A stretch of DNA of 64,000 bases from Streptomyces sp. Z26 (GTDB taxonomy: Bacteria; Actinomycetota; Actinomycetes; Streptomycetales; Streptomycetaceae): NCBI RefSeq assembly GCF_003665095.1, contig NZ_RCHV01000002.1, forward strand, positions 3,780,001 through 3,844,000, in the 5' to 3' direction. The notes beneath the pieces are model-generated. The model did no database searches and was not told the origin of the DNA. It was given only the letters and a program-made list of their open reading frames with translations. The position numbers and the translations under genes were made by a program. Below, piece after piece: positions 36,601-45,630 of this stretch (its first letter is position 1; every line of letters begins with the position of its first letter).

Positions 36601-39600
36601 CGGTGAGGACCGCGTCGGGGCCCAACTCCAGGTAACGGGTGACGCCTTCGGACTCCAGACGGCGTACGACGTCCGCGAAGCGGACGGCCTCCCGGACGTG
36701 CCGCACCCAGTACCCCGGGTCGGTGACCTCACCGCCCTCGGTGACCACGGGCACCGCGGGCGCGGCGTACGTGACACCCTCCGCGACCTTCCGGAAGTCC
36801 TCCAACATCGGGTCCATCAACGGCGAATGGAACGCGTGCGACACCTTCAACCGGTTGGTACGACGCCCTTCGAGCTGCGCCACAGCGGCCGTGACGGCCG
36901 CCTCCTCACCGGAGAGAACCACAGCGCGCGGGCCGTTCACGGCGGCGACCGCCACACCGTCGGTCAACAGCGGCAGGACCTCGTCCTCCGCCGCCTCGAC
37001 CGCGACCATGGCGCCACCCGCGGGCAACGCGCCCATCAGACGCCCACGCGCGGTGATCAGCCTCGCGGCATCCGCGAGGGAGAACACCCCCGCCACGTGC
37101 GCCGCGGCGACCTCACCGATGGAGTGGCCCGCCACGAAGTCCGGGGTGACGCCCCACGACTCCCACAGGCGGTACAGCGCCACCTCCACCGCGAAGATCG
37201 CGGGCTGCGTGCACTCCGTACGATTCAGGGCCTCCTCATCACCCCACATCACCTCGCGGACCTTCGGGTCCAGCTCCGCGCACACCTCGTCGAAGGCACG
37301 AGCGAACACCGGATACGCCTCGTACAGCCCACGGCCCATACCAAGACGCTGACTCCCCTGCCCGGTGAACAGGAACGCGGTCAGCCCGGCACGCGGTGTG
37401 CCGCGCACCACGTCGGGGGTGGTGTCCCCGCGGCTGAGAGCATCCAGGGCCTGGTCGAAGCCATGCCGATCGGCGGCGACGACGACGGCGCGGTGCGGCA
37501 GGTGCGACCGGGTCGTGGCGAGCGAGCGGCCGACTGCGGAGGGCCTCAGCCCGGGTTGTGCGACCAGGTGCGCGCGCAGTTGCCGGGCTTGGTCCCGGAG
37601 GGCCTCCTCGGTCTTGCCGGAGATGACCCAGGGCAGCTCGGTGTTCTCCGGCGACTCCTCCGTCGGCGTCTGGCCAACCGTCACCAGATCGGGCCCGGAC
37701 TCCAGGATGAGGTGGGCGTTGGTGCCGCTGATACCGAACGACGAGACGGCGGCCCGACGCGGGCCGTCCGTCTCGGGCCAGTCACGGGCCTCGGTGAGGA
37801 GCTTGACGTTGCCCGTGGACCAGTCGATACGTGGGCTGGGCTCGTCCACGTGCAGCGTGCGGGGGAGGCTGCCGTGGCGCATGGCCTCGATCATCTTGAT
37901 GACACCGGCGACACCGGCGGCGGCCTGCGCGTGCCCGATGTTGGACTTCAGCGAGCCGAGCCACACGGGCTCCTCTCGGCCCCGGCCGTACGTGTTGAGC
38001 AGTGCCTGCGCCTCGATCGGATCGCCCAGAGAGGTGCCGGTGCCGTGGCCCTCGACTGCGTCGACCTGGTCAGGGGTGAGCCCGGCGCTGGCCAGCGCGG
38101 TCTGGATGACGCGCTGCTGGGAGGGGCCGTTGGGGGCGGTGAGGCCGTTGGACGCGCCGTCCTGGTTGACGGCGGAGCCGCGTACGAGGGCCAGCACCTG
38201 GTGGCCGTTGGCGCGCGCGTCGGACAGCCGTTCCAGCAATACCAGACCGACGCCCTCGGCCCAGCTCGTACCACCCGCCGCAGCGGCGTACGAGCGGCAG
38301 CGACCGTCGGCGGCGAGTCCACGCTGTTGGCCGAACTCGACGAACAGGCCCGGCGTCGCCATGACGGTGACGCCGCCCGCGAGCGCGAGTGAGCACTCGC
38401 CCGCGCGCAACGCCTGTGCCGCCTGGTGCAGTGCGACCAGCGACGAGGAGCAGGCCGTGTCGACCGTCACCGCGGGGCCTTCGAGGCTGAACGTGTAAGC
38501 GAGCCGGCCGGAGGCGACGCTCGCGGTGGTGCCGGTGAGCAGGTAACCGCCGAGGCCGTCGTCACCCTCGTGGAGCCGCGGGCCGTACTCCTGGGACATC
38601 GCGCCGACGAACACGCCGGTGTTGCTGCCGCGCAGCCCGTCCGGGTCGATTCCCGCGCGTTCGAACGTCTCCCAGGCGGTCTGGAGCAGGACCCGTTGCT
38701 GCGGATCCATCGCGAGGGCCTCGCGCGGGCTGATGCCGAAGAACTCGGCGTCGAACTCGGCGGCACCGTCGAGGAATCCACCGTGTCGGGCGTACGTCTT
38801 GCCGCGTACGCCCGGCTCCGGGTCGTACAGGGCGTCCAGGTCCCAGCCACGGTCATCGGGGAAGGGTCGGATCGCGTCGGTGCCCTTGTCGACGAGTTGC
38901 CACAGCTCCTCGGGAGAGTCGACGCCGCCCGGGTAGTGGCAGGCGGTGCCGACGATGACGATCGGATCGTCCGCGTCCACGGCCGTTGCTGTCACCGGGG
39001 CGACCGAGCCTGCGGTGGTGTCGCCCACGGCCAGGACGCACAGCCACTCGGCGAGCCGTGAGGGGTTCGGGTGGTCGTAGACGATGGTGTCGGCCAGCGA
39101 GAGGCCGGTCGCGCGGCTGAGTCGCTGCCGTACCTGGACCGCCAGCGTCGAGTCCATGCCCAGCTCGCGGAAGGTGTGCTCCGCGTCCACCGCGTCCGTG
39201 GTCAGGTGGCCGAGCACCATCGCGGTCTGAAGGCGCACCAGTTCCAGTGCCTCGTGGCGCCGGGCATCCGTCGGCAACCCGGCGATCCGATCCGCCCAGG
39301 TGACGGTGGCGGCCTCGGTGGGCGCCGTCGCCTCCTCGACCGGTTCGGCCGTGCGCGCGGTGGACTCGTACTCCGTGGACACCTCGGGCCAGTGGCGCTC
39401 GCGTTGGAAGGCGTACGTGGGCAGGGGCACGCGCCGTGGCGTACGCCCGTGGAAGAGGGCGGACCAGTCCACGGCCACGCCACGCACGTGCAGTTCCGCG
39501 AGGGAGGCCACGACCGGCGGCCAGGGAGACTCGTTGCGGCGCAGCGAGTCCACGACGAGTGTGTCCGGCAGCGTTTCGCGCAGGGCGCGGGTGAGGACGG

Positions 39601-42037
39601 GGTGCGGGCTCGACTCGACGAACGTGCCGAAGCCCTCCTCCGCCATGGTGCGCAGTGTCGACTCGAAGAGCACGGGCTGGCGCAAGTTGGCGTACCAGTA
39701 CTCGGCGTCCATGTCGGCCGTGTCGATGGCGCCGCCGGTGACGGTCGAGTAGAAGGCGGTGACGCAGGAGCGCGGCGTCACCCCGGCCAGTTGCTCCAGT
39801 AGTTGCTCGCGGATGCGTTCGACGGCCGGCGAGTGTGAGGCGAAGTCCACCGGCACGGCCTTGGCGCGTATGCCTTCGGCTTCGGCGGCGGAGACCAGCT
39901 CGGTGACGGCCTCGGGGGTACCGGCCACGATCGTGGTGCCGGGGCCGTTGACGGCCGCGATGCCCAGGGCGTCGCCGAACGGGGCGATGCGCTCGGTCAC
40001 CTCGGCCGCGGGGAGGGGCACGGACGCCATGCCGCCGGTTCCCGCGAGCGTCATGATCGTACGGCTGCGCAGCGCCACGATCCTCGCGGCGTCCGCCAAG
40101 CTCAGCGCGCCCGCGACGTGCGCGGCGGCCACCTCGCCCTGCGAGTGGCCGACGACCGCGTCGGGTCGGATACCCAGGGACTCCCACAGCCGTGCCAGCG
40201 ACACCATCACGGCGAACAGCGTGGGCTGGATGACGTCGGTGCGTTCCAGGTCGGCGGCTCCGTTGCCACCGTGCAGCGTGTCCAGCAGCGACCAGTCGGT
40301 ATGCGGTGCGAGTGCCTTGTGGCACGCCTCGATCGACGCGCGGAACACCTCGGAGGTGGCGAGGAGTTCCCGTGCCATGCCCTCCCACTGGGAGCCCTGG
40401 CCAGGGAAGACCAGGGCGAGCTTCCCGGTGTCGCTCCGGACGCCGGTGATCAGGCCGGGGGCCTCGCCGCCGTCGCGCAGTGCCGCCAGCTGGGCGTCGT
40501 GGTCGGGTCCGAGGGCTACGGCGCGGTGCTCGAAGTGCGTACGGCTGCCTGCGAGGGACCACCCGAGGTCGTACGCTTCGGCATCCGGCAGGCGCTCGTC
40601 CCGCAGGCGTCCGGCTTGGGCGCGCAGCGCGGCGGCGGTGCGGCCGGAGACGGTCCAGGGAATCAGCGGTATCCGGGACGCGTCCGAGGCGGCGCCGTTC
40701 CGCTCCGGCTCCTGCTCCGGCGCGTCCGCGGAGACACCTGTGCCGGGCGCCTCCGCGAGCACGACGTGGCAGTTGGTGCCGCCGACACCGAAGGAGCTGA
40801 CGCCTGCCAACAGCGGTGCGTTCGGCCAGGGGCCGGAGGCGGTCTGGACCCGGAGGTTCAACGCTTCCGGGTCGATGCGCGGATTGGGATTCTCGTAGTT
40901 GAGGCTCGCCGGTATCTCCCGGTGCCGGATGCTCAACACCGTCTTGAGCAGGCCGACGATGCCCGCGGCGCCCTCCAGATGGCCCACGTTGGTCTTGGCC
41001 GAGCCGACGACGACGGGTTCACCCGCGGGCCGCGCGCTGCCGTAGACAGCGGCGATGCCTGCCGCTTCCAGTGGGTCACCGGTTGGTGTTCCCGTACCGT
41101 GCAGCTCGACGTAGTGCACCTCGGACGGGTCCACGCCCGCATCCTGGCATGCCTGTCGCAGTACGGTCGCCTGCGCTTCGGCGCTGGGCACGGTCAGGCC
41201 CTCGGTGGCACCGTCGTTGTTGACCGCGCTGCCGAGGACGACGCCGTACACGGTGTCGCCGTCCTCCACCGCCCGGGCCAGCGGCTTGAGGACGACGACG
41301 CCGCCGCCCTCCCCGCGTACGAAGCCGTTGGCGCGCTCGTCGAAAGTGAAGCAGCGCCCATCCGTCGACAACCCGCCGAAACGTGCGGCGACTTCGGCGC
41401 TCTCCGGCGTGAAGTTCAGTGCCACACCACCGGCCAGGGCCAGTGTGCTCTCACCGCGCCGCAGGCTCTCCACCGCGAGGTGGACCGACAGCAGGGAGGA
41501 GGACTGCGCCGAGTCGACCGCCATGCTGGGGCCGTGCAGGCCGAGGACGTACGAGACGCGGTTGGCGATGACGCCGCGGTTCAGTCCGGGCAGGGAGTGC
41601 TGTGTGACCGCGCCGCCGCGCTGGGCCAACGTCGCGTAGTCGTTGCTGATGGCACCGACGATGACGGCCGTGGCGCTGCCACGCAGCGACTCGGGTACGA
41701 TCCCCGCGTCCTCCAGCGCCTCCCAGGCCAGTTCGGCGAAGAGGCGCTGTTGCGGGTCGACCGCGACGGCCTCGCGGGGCGAGATGCCGAAGAAGCCGGC
41801 GTCGAAGCTGTCCACCTGCTCCAGGAAGCCGCCGTACCGGAGTGCCGCACGATGCGCCTCGGGAGCGTCCGGCAACACCTTCTCCGGGTCCCAGCGCCCG
41901 GCCGGTACCTCCCCGATGGCACTACGGCCCGTGCGGAGCACATCCCAGAAGGCACCGACGTCTGGCGCTTGAGGGAGGCGGCACGAGGCGCCGATGATGG
42001 CGATGGCGTCATTACTGTGAACACGATCACTCGTCAT
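30665..42037 (-). CDS. Modular type I PKS: KSQ-AT-ACP loading, KS-AT-DH-KR-ACP, KS-AT-DH(N-half)
   Basis: 3790 residues. Loading module: KSQ, with Gln (codon 41504-41506) in VDSAQSSS instead of Cys, which decarboxylates the AT-bound diacid; AT with GHSQGE (about 40140) and FASH (about 39840), closest to methylmalonyl, so propionyl is the likely primer; ACP (GMDST). Module 1: KS (38970-37690; TACSSSL), AT (GHSIGE, HAFHSP, malonyl), DH (HAVFDTPVMP with Asp for Gly at 36221-36223), KR (LDD) and ACP (GFDSL). Module 2: KS (33700-32420), AT (GHSLGE, HAFH, malonyl), then only the first hot dog of a DH (His codon 30941-30943 in HVVIGKVILP). The protein stops at GTLNDSLVKAD, just where the linker to the second hot dog would begin. 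KR, ACP and the DH Asp half are on 27174-29270. I chose the ATG at 42037 (GGGAGG 11 bases upstream) over 42058. This is the probable starter-chain PKS. Confidence 0.94.
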   Translation of the reverse strand: MTSDRVHSNDAIAIIGASCRLPQAPDVGAFWDVLRTGRSAIGEVPAGRWDPEKVLPDAPEAHRAALRYGGFLEQVDSFDAGFFGISPREAVAVDPQQRLFAELAWEALEDAGIVPESLRGSATAVIVGAISNDYATLAQRGGAVTQHSLPGLNRGVIANRVSYVLGLHGPSMAVDSAQSSSLLSVHLAVESLRRGESTLALAGGVALNFTPESAEVAARFGGLSTDGRCFTFDERANGFVRGEGGGVVVLKPLARAVEDGDTVYGVVLGSAVNNDGATEGLTVPSAEAQATVLRQACQDAGVDPSEVHYVELHGTGTPTGDPLEAAGIAAVYGSARPAGEPVVVGSAKTNVGHLEGAAGIVGLLKTVLSIRHREIPASLNYENPNPRIDPEALNLRVQTASGPWPNAPLLAGVSSFGVGGTNCHVVLAEAPGTGVSADAPEQEPERNGAASDASRIPLIPWTVSGRTAAALRAQAGRLRDERLPDAEAYDLGWSLAGSRTHFEHRAVALGPDHDAQLAALRDGGEAPGLITGVRSDTGKLALVFPGQGSQWEGMARELLATSEVFRASIEACHKALAPHTDWSLLDTLHGGNGAADLERTDVIQPTLFAVMVSLARLWESLGIRPDAVVGHSQGEVAAAHVAGALSLADAARIVALRSRTIMTLAGTGGMASVPLPAAEVTERIAPFGDALGIAAVNGPGTTIVAGTPEAVTELVSAAEAEGIRAKAVPVDFASHSPAVERIREQLLEQLAGVTPRSCVTAFYSTVTGGAIDTADMDAEYWYANLRQPVLFESTLRTMAEEGFGTFVESSPHPVLTRALRETLPDTLVVDSLRRNESPWPPVVASLAELHVRGVAVDWSALFHGRTPRRVPLPTYAFQRERHWPEVSTEYESTARTAEPVEEATAPTEAATVTWADRIAGLPTDARRHEALELVRLQTAMVLGHLTTDAVDAEHTFRELGMDSTLAVQVRQRLSRATGLSLADTIVYDHPNPSRLAEWLCVLAVGDTTAGSVAPVTATAVDADDPIVIVGTACHYPGGVDSPEELWQLVDKGTDAIRPFPDDRGWDLDALYDPEPGVRGKTYARHGGFLDGAAEFDAEFFGISPREALAMDPQQRVLLQTAWETFERAGIDPDGLRGSNTGVFVGAMSQEYGPRLHEGDDGLGGYLLTGTTASVASGRLAYTFSLEGPAVTVDTACSSSLVALHQAAQALRAGECSLALAGGVTVMATPGLFVEFGQQRGLAADGRCRSYAAAAGGTSWAEGVGLVLLERLSDARANGHQVLALVRGSAVNQDGASNGLTAPNGPSQQRVIQTALASAGLTPDQVDAVEGHGTGTSLGDPIEAQALLNTYGRGREEPVWLGSLKSNIGHAQAAAGVAGVIKMIEAMRHGSLPRTLHVDEPSPRIDWSTGNVKLLTEARDWPETDGPRRAAVSSFGISGTNAHLILESGPDLVTVGQTPTEESPENTELPWVISGKTEEALRDQARQLRAHLVAQPGLRPSAVGRSLATTRSHLPHRAVVVAADRHGFDQALDALSRGDTTPDVVRGTPRAGLTAFLFTGQGSQRLGMGRGLYEAYPVFARAFDEVCAELDPKVREVMWGDEEALNRTECTQPAIFAVEVALYRLWESWGVTPDFVAGHSIGEVAAAHVAGVFSLADAARLITARGRLMGALPAGGAMVAVEAAEDEVLPLLTDGVAVAAVNGPRAVVLSGEEAAVTAAVAQLEGRRTNRLKVSHAFHSPLMDPMLEDFRKVAEGVTYAAPAVPVVTEGGEVTDPGYWVRHVREAVRFADVVRRLESEGVTRYLELGPDAVLTAMARHNLTGGSDSAALIPGLRRNREERRALLTALGQAHAAGVAVDWLGVYGAPDGRPVTLPTYPFQRQRYWLATPKAVGSADGLGLAETGHALLTSATELPDPGGLVLSGRVNASSPVWAREHAVFDTPVMPGVAFVDMMLHTAAMVGSPRVEELTHHTFLALPEQGALQLRVHVRPVDDSGRRGFAVHSRPEDAPLGADWTCHVTGALGAPAPVTAPVTADAAWPPASAHVLDTDGFYRRIAEAGFGYGPLFQGLHAAWQDDDALYAEVALPTGTAAGGYGVHPGLLDSALHPLALAAGVSAADSTLNVPFSWSGLTLHAPGAQALRVSITRPSAETVSLRVTDPSGAPVLTVDSLAMRPVGREQLEAARPSNLGGLHELTWRPVPAPQRAETVDGAGWALVGDTEDERVAAVLAVLGSSAVAYPDAAALRDALRSDADRPSTIVAPCVTDPAGTGVERPVEAAYSATHQALDLVQAVLADGTPDTRLVVLTHDAMVTGPNSGQNGMAADPAAAAVWGLVRTAQSENPNRFALIDLDGTSPSRDALSVAVVADEPQVALREGRFLVPRLARLSTAPRAATSFDAGKTVLITGGTGGLGSLLARHLVTEHGVKHLLLTSRRGPEAAGDLVQELTSLGAHATVAACDAADAAALDGLLATIPLAHPLGSVIHCAGTLDDGIVTALGHERIDTVLRPKVDGAWNLHHATRDTPLDHFILFSSVVGTFGSPGQANYAAANSFLDALAHHRHTHRLPATSLAWGLWDNGMADTLDEADRARMSRGGLVPMPAEHGLALFDAALAKDHAVLVPAELELSQARTQRASSALSPVLADLVPAPVQATTEAEQSGPVALAEGSLAEQLAGLTESEQRRLLLAFLSERIATVLGHTSTPVIDPSSPFKDLGFDSLSGIELLMELSEETGLHLPPTMLFDRPTPESLISHLRDELVDEEAAPEAATEADTPAAPLLDDEPIAIVGMGSRFPGGADTPDALWQLVAEERDAVGGFPENRGWDVEGLYDPDPDASGKTYAREGGFLYDADKFDPEFFGISPREALALDPQQRLLLETAWESLETAGIDPMSLQASSTGVFTGVVTQEYVSLTHEGAERVEGYLLTGTTASVASGRVAYSLGLEGPALTVDTACSSSLVALHLACQAIRQGECDMALAGGATVMANAGMFLEFSRQRGLAPDGRSKSFAAAADGVAWAEGAGMVVLERLSDAKAKGHPVLALIRGSAVNQDGASNGLTAPRGPAQQRVIRTALANAGLAPHEVDAVEGHGTGTPLGDPIEAQALLATYGQDRQEPLWLGSLKSNLGHAQAAAGVGGVIKMVQAMRHGMLPKTLHVDEPSPVVAWESGNVKLLTEARPWPETDHPRRAAVSSFGISGTNAHLILEQAPVEADTATITHTPDGPLPWILSAKTEETLRDQAKRLLDHVISHPDVRPADVAYSLATRRTTFEHHASAVGSTREELLTQLQVIARTPNPSVIRVGPSSGEVGFLFTGQGAQHAGMGKRLYETYPTYRTAFDQVCAILDRHLDGKKSLKDVVFDDDPEMLNQTRYTQPALFALQTSLTRLLTDDFGVTPSHVIGHSLGEFAAAHTAGVLSLEDASRLVAARGTLMQALPGGGAMVAVEATEEEITPQLGDTVSIAAINGPRAVVLSGDEADVLAIATRFAEEGRRTRRLTVSHAFHSHHMEGMLAEFRSVAEGSSYEVPAIPLVSTVTGELAGADIATPDYWIGHARNTTRFHEGLLALHDQGITTYLEIGPDAVLTALAREALPESAAVPVLRSRHDEATSLMEAVGQLHGRGVPIDWEKFLGGSGALSVELPTYAFQRRRYWLEAQESVGNAAGLGLESATHPLLATATELPDGSHLFTGRVTLNTHPWLRDHVVIGKVILPGTAFVELALHAAQTVGLDEIAEMVLNAPVAFGPEEGALLQVIVGPEEPGTGRSLTIRSRSEEDHKWTENATGTLNDSLVKAD

Positions 42038-42124
42038 GGTGGCGAGTGCCTCCCTCATCGCATACGTGCGAAACGTCGGTACTGCCGACGTTCATCCTGG
42101 GGAGATCGTCAGCCCCGCCGCATG

Positions 42125-42151
42125 CCCCTAGCTACCCGTAGCGCCCCCTAG
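42125..42151. promoter_or_regulatory. Three 10-bp-phased heptamers upstream of the minus-strand PKS (candidate LAL operator)
   Basis: CCCCTAG (42125-42131), CCCGTAG (42135-42141) and CCCCTAG (42145-42151) repeat with an exact 10-bp period, about 88-115 bases upstream of the PKS start. Read toward the gene they are CTAGGGG. The rest of the spacer to 42595 holds no gene I can support, only one more isolated TAGGGG at 42414-42419. Confidence 0.55.
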
Positions 42152-42595
42152 CCGCTCGGCGAGGTCTTCACATCCGTACGGACGGTCGGGGGGGCTGGGT
42201 TCGGTCGAACCACGGTCGGCTGTCGTGCGTGCTGACGATCCCCGCTCACGCGGTGTCCGCGGCGGAGGTGACCGGAGCGGTGTGCACACGGGCCCGTGTG
42301 CTGTCCGTGCGGTGGACCGGGACATGACCACCCCGGCAGCGACATGTGCCACCGGCACGCTCGTACGGGCTCGTTCGGCCGCCAACAGTCTGCCGTGAAC
42401 GGTCAGCCGGGCATAGGGGTGGGACACGAAGATCTCCGTGCGGTGAAGACTCGACACCTCCACCACACCGGAGGCCTTCCCCACGCTCAAGCCCTGTCAG
42501 GGTTGACGACGTACATGAGCGATACGGCTGAGCCGTAGCCGTGGGAGTGGTCTCCGTGCGGACCCCGCCGGCCGTGCCCGGTACGAGCACACTGC

Positions 42596-45442
42596 TCAGG
42601 CGGTCTTGTAGCTGACCGCGTGAGCCTCCAGAAGTTGCTCGCGGTTGCGGACACCCATCTTGCGGTACACGCGGGTCAGGTGCTGCTCGACCGTGCTGAC
42701 CGTGATGAACAGCTTGTCCGCGATCTCGCGATTGGCGTACCCCTGCGTGGCCAGGGTCGCCACACGCCGCTCTGATGCGCTGAGTTGGCCGAACGCGTCC
42801 TGGTCGGCGCGCGGCGGAGCGCTGGGACCGGTTTTCTGCTCGGAGATGACGCTCCGAGGCAGCGAGGTCGGTAGCAGCGACTGGTAGCGGGCCTCGGCGC
42901 CGCAGCTCTTGACGAGCCGCCAGGCGCGGCGGGCGGTCTGCCGAGCCCGCGCCTTCTCGCCCAGCTCGTGGTAGACGTGGCTGAGATCGGCCAGGACGGT
43001 CGCCGCCTCGTAGCGTGCGCCCGTGCTCTCCAGTAGCCGAAACGCGTCCCGCAGGATCGAGGGCTGCTTGACGGTTGGTTGGACGAGAGCCCAGCTGTGC
43101 AGCGTCATTCCGCGTGAACGGGTCGGTCCGCTGTCCGATCTCGCGCGCTGCTCCTCCACCGCCCGTACCGCCCGATCCCGCTCACCCAGCTTGAGCCACG
43201 CTTCCGCCTCGCCAAGCCGCCAGGGCGCCACGGTGGGGGTGTCTATGTTCCAGCGGCGCATCAAGGCGCCGCACGCCAGAAAATCGGAGAGAGCCATACG
43301 GGGATTGCCTGTGGCGAGGTGGTGTCCGCCACGCGCGTACAGGTAGTGGAGCCCCGTACGGGTGAGGAAGAGGTCCGAGGGCGGCTCGGGTGCCAGGTAC
43401 TTGGCGGCGATCTCGTGGTTGCCCATGGCGGTGTGCGCTTCCACGAGCAGGGCTACAGCGAAGGCGTTGCCGGTGTTCCAACGGGATCCTGACAACTGCT
43501 CGTACGCCGACTCCGCGCGTCGCGCCGCGTCGGACAGCTGTCCGCTGCGCAACGCGATGAGGGCGCCGGCGCTCTCCAGCATGCCCTGCCAGGCGGGCGC
43601 GTCGTACCGGTGCTTCTCGTCACCCAGTATCTCGTACCACTTGGCGGCGGAGTCGAGCTGGTCCGTGTAGCAGAGGGTCATCAGCGCGGCGGGCATGCCC
43701 ATGAGCTGCCAGGCCGACTGCGTACGGCTGCCCTGGAGGACCTGCTCGGCCAGGGCGATCGCGTACTCGTCGGCGCCCCGCTCCAGCGCGAGGGCGAGGG
43801 CGTGCCGGGAACGCAGCTCCGCCGTGGACGTCGCGGACGGCGCGACCTTCGGCAGCGGCAGGCGCGGGCGGTCCAGCACCCCCAGGAACTCGGACACCAT
43901 GAACAGCCGGGTGCCCTCCAGCGCGGTCGACGTGTCGTCGTCCTCACCGTCGTTGACCTGGTCGACGACCTCCAGCGCGGAGTCGAAGTCGAGGTGGAAC
44001 ATCATGCCCTCGGCGATGCGCACCGCGTCCGGGCCCGGCAGCTTCCGGCTCATGATGGGGCGCTTGAGCGACATGAAGTGCTGCGCGGAGTCGGCGGGGC
44101 GGAGCTGCCACTGCCCGAACGCGTAGTGGGCGAGGACCGAGGCGCGCCCCGTCTCGTCGGTGCGGCACTCCCGGGCCAGCTCCAGGCAGCGGATGTTGAA
44201 CTGCATGTCGCCGTGGGCCAGCGCGTGGCAGGCGGCCTCCTGGAGCACCGGTACGACCCAGTCCTCGTGCAGCGGGTCGACGCTGAGCAGGTGGGCCGCG
44301 ACGGCGTGGGCCGGGGCGCCGCTCTCGTGCAGCAGCCGGGCCGCGTGGTAGCGCAGCTCCGTCGCCTTGTCGTGCGGCATCTCGGTGAGCACCGCCTGCC
44401 GTACGTCCTCGCGCCGCAGCCGCGCGCCGTCGAGGACGCCGGTGCTGGTGAGCAACCGCAGGTAGCGCGCGACGAGTTCGGCGTCGATCGCGCTCAACTG
44501 GCTGACCAGGGACGGCGTCGCGGCCTCGTCCAGCAGCGCCACGCAGCGGGCGATGCGCACGGCGCGCGGCCCGAGCCGGTGCAGGCAGGACAGAACGGCC
44601 TGGTGGAAGGCGTGCCCGGGGGACAGGCCGTCGGGGCTCGTACGGGCGACGACGTCGGTGGCGGGGTGCGTGCCGGAGCCGTTGACGGACTCCAGCACGG
44701 GGCGCAGCCCGCGCTCCTCGACGAGGGCCTGCACGAGCAGCGGGTTGCCGCCGCTCAGCGCGTGCACCTCGGAGATGAAGCGGTCCGAGGCGGCCGACGG
44801 GACGCGGCACTCGACCAGCTCGCGGATGCCCTCGGAGGACAGCGGGCCGAGATGGAAGCGCCGCACGTTGGTCTGGTACAGGAAGTCCTGGAGGCTCTGC
44901 GAGGGCTGGCCCTCGACCGGCGTGCCGTGCGTGAAGACCAGCGCGACCGGGAGCTGTCCGAGGCGCTGCGCCAGGTAGCGCAGGCAGGTGAGCGTCGCGG
45001 CGTCGGTGTACTGGATGTCGTCGACGGCGATCAACAGGTGCCGCTCGGCGGCCAGTTCGGAGATGATCCGGTGCGCGCGCTTCGCCACCTCCAGGGAGTC
45101 GTCGCGCGCGTCGAGCGACGCGATGGGCGTGCCCTCCGGGCCGCCGGTGCCCCCGTGCCCCGACATGCCCACGCCGGGCACCCCCGTGTCGGGCGTACGG
45201 GTGTCGACGGACGTGAGCAGCTGCGTCAACGTGTCGTACGGGACGTGGCGCTCCTGCGGTGAACTCACCACCCGCAGCACGGTGCTGCCCGCCTCGGTCG
45301 CCCGGTCCGCCAGTGCGTCGAGCACCGTGGTCTTGCCCATCGCGGTCAGGCCGCTGATTGCGGCGACCGTGCCCCGCCCCTGTGCGGACTGTCTCAGTAG
45401 GCCGTCGAGATGGTCGAGTATCTCTGCGCGTTCTACGAACAT
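42596..45442 (-). CDS. LAL-family LuxR transcriptional regulator (pathway activator)
   Basis: A 948-residue large ATP-binding LuxR protein. The Walker A loop is GLTAMGKTT (residues 31-39). An AAA-like nucleotide-binding part and a long helical TPR-like middle follow. A LuxR helix-turn-helix closes the protein (about 885-945: LSASERRVATLATQGYANREIADKLF, then STVEQHLTRVYRKMGV). Such proteins usually activate polyketide clusters in actinomycetes. GGGGGGAAG precedes the ATG. It lies between the starter PKS and the gene-poor right flank and is the only LuxR-type regulator in the cluster part. Its own upstream DNA carries the same CTAGGGG heptamers found before the PKS and ligase operons, so it is the best candidate to bind them and may control itself. 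Confidence 0.92.
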   Translation of the reverse strand: MFVERAEILDHLDGLLRQSAQGRGTVAAISGLTAMGKTTVLDALADRATEAGSTVLRVVSSPQERHVPYDTLTQLLTSVDTRTPDTGVPGVGMSGHGGTGGPEGTPIASLDARDDSLEVAKRAHRIISELAAERHLLIAVDDIQYTDAATLTCLRYLAQRLGQLPVALVFTHGTPVEGQPSQSLQDFLYQTNVRRFHLGPLSSEGIRELVECRVPSAASDRFISEVHALSGGNPLLVQALVEERGLRPVLESVNGSGTHPATDVVARTSPDGLSPGHAFHQAVLSCLHRLGPRAVRIARCVALLDEAATPSLVSQLSAIDAELVARYLRLLTSTGVLDGARLRREDVRQAVLTEMPHDKATELRYHAARLLHESGAPAHAVAAHLLSVDPLHEDWVVPVLQEAACHALAHGDMQFNIRCLELARECRTDETGRASVLAHYAFGQWQLRPADSAQHFMSLKRPIMSRKLPGPDAVRIAEGMMFHLDFDSALEVVDQVNDGEDDDTSTALEGTRLFMVSEFLGVLDRPRLPLPKVAPSATSTAELRSRHALALALERGADEYAIALAEQVLQGSRTQSAWQLMGMPAALMTLCYTDQLDSAAKWYEILGDEKHRYDAPAWQGMLESAGALIALRSGQLSDAARRAESAYEQLSGSRWNTGNAFAVALLVEAHTAMGNHEIAAKYLAPEPPSDLFLTRTGLHYLYARGGHHLATGNPRMALSDFLACGALMRRWNIDTPTVAPWRLGEAEAWLKLGERDRAVRAVEEQRARSDSGPTRSRGMTLHSWALVQPTVKQPSILRDAFRLLESTGARYEAATVLADLSHVYHELGEKARARQTARRAWRLVKSCGAEARYQSLLPTSLPRSVISEQKTGPSAPPRADQDAFGQLSASERRVATLATQGYANREIADKLFITVSTVEQHLTRVYRKMGVRNREQLLEAHAVSYKTA

Positions 45443-45591
45443 GGCTGAGCTTCCCCCCGCTGGTATGCATCACCAAGTTGGTCTGTGGCCAGTGACAGGT
45501 CAAATGATAGCGGACGCGTCGCCGTGGGAAGTCTGTATCAATCAATGATCAGGACACGACGAAAGCTTATTCTGCGTCCCGCCCGCGGGCG

Positions 45592-45630
45592 CCCCTAGAC
45601 CCCGCTAGGGGCTTCTAGGGGTCTCCCTAG
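45592..45630. promoter_or_regulatory. Cluster of CTAGGGG heptamers upstream of the LAL gene
   Basis: CCCCTAG (45592-45598), CTAGGGG (45605-45611), CTAGGGG (45615-45621) and TCCCTAG (45624-45630). The two central copies are direct repeats 10 bp apart, and the first pair forms an inverted repeat. It lies 150-190 bases upstream of the regulator start, which suggests autoregulation. Confidence 0.5.
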
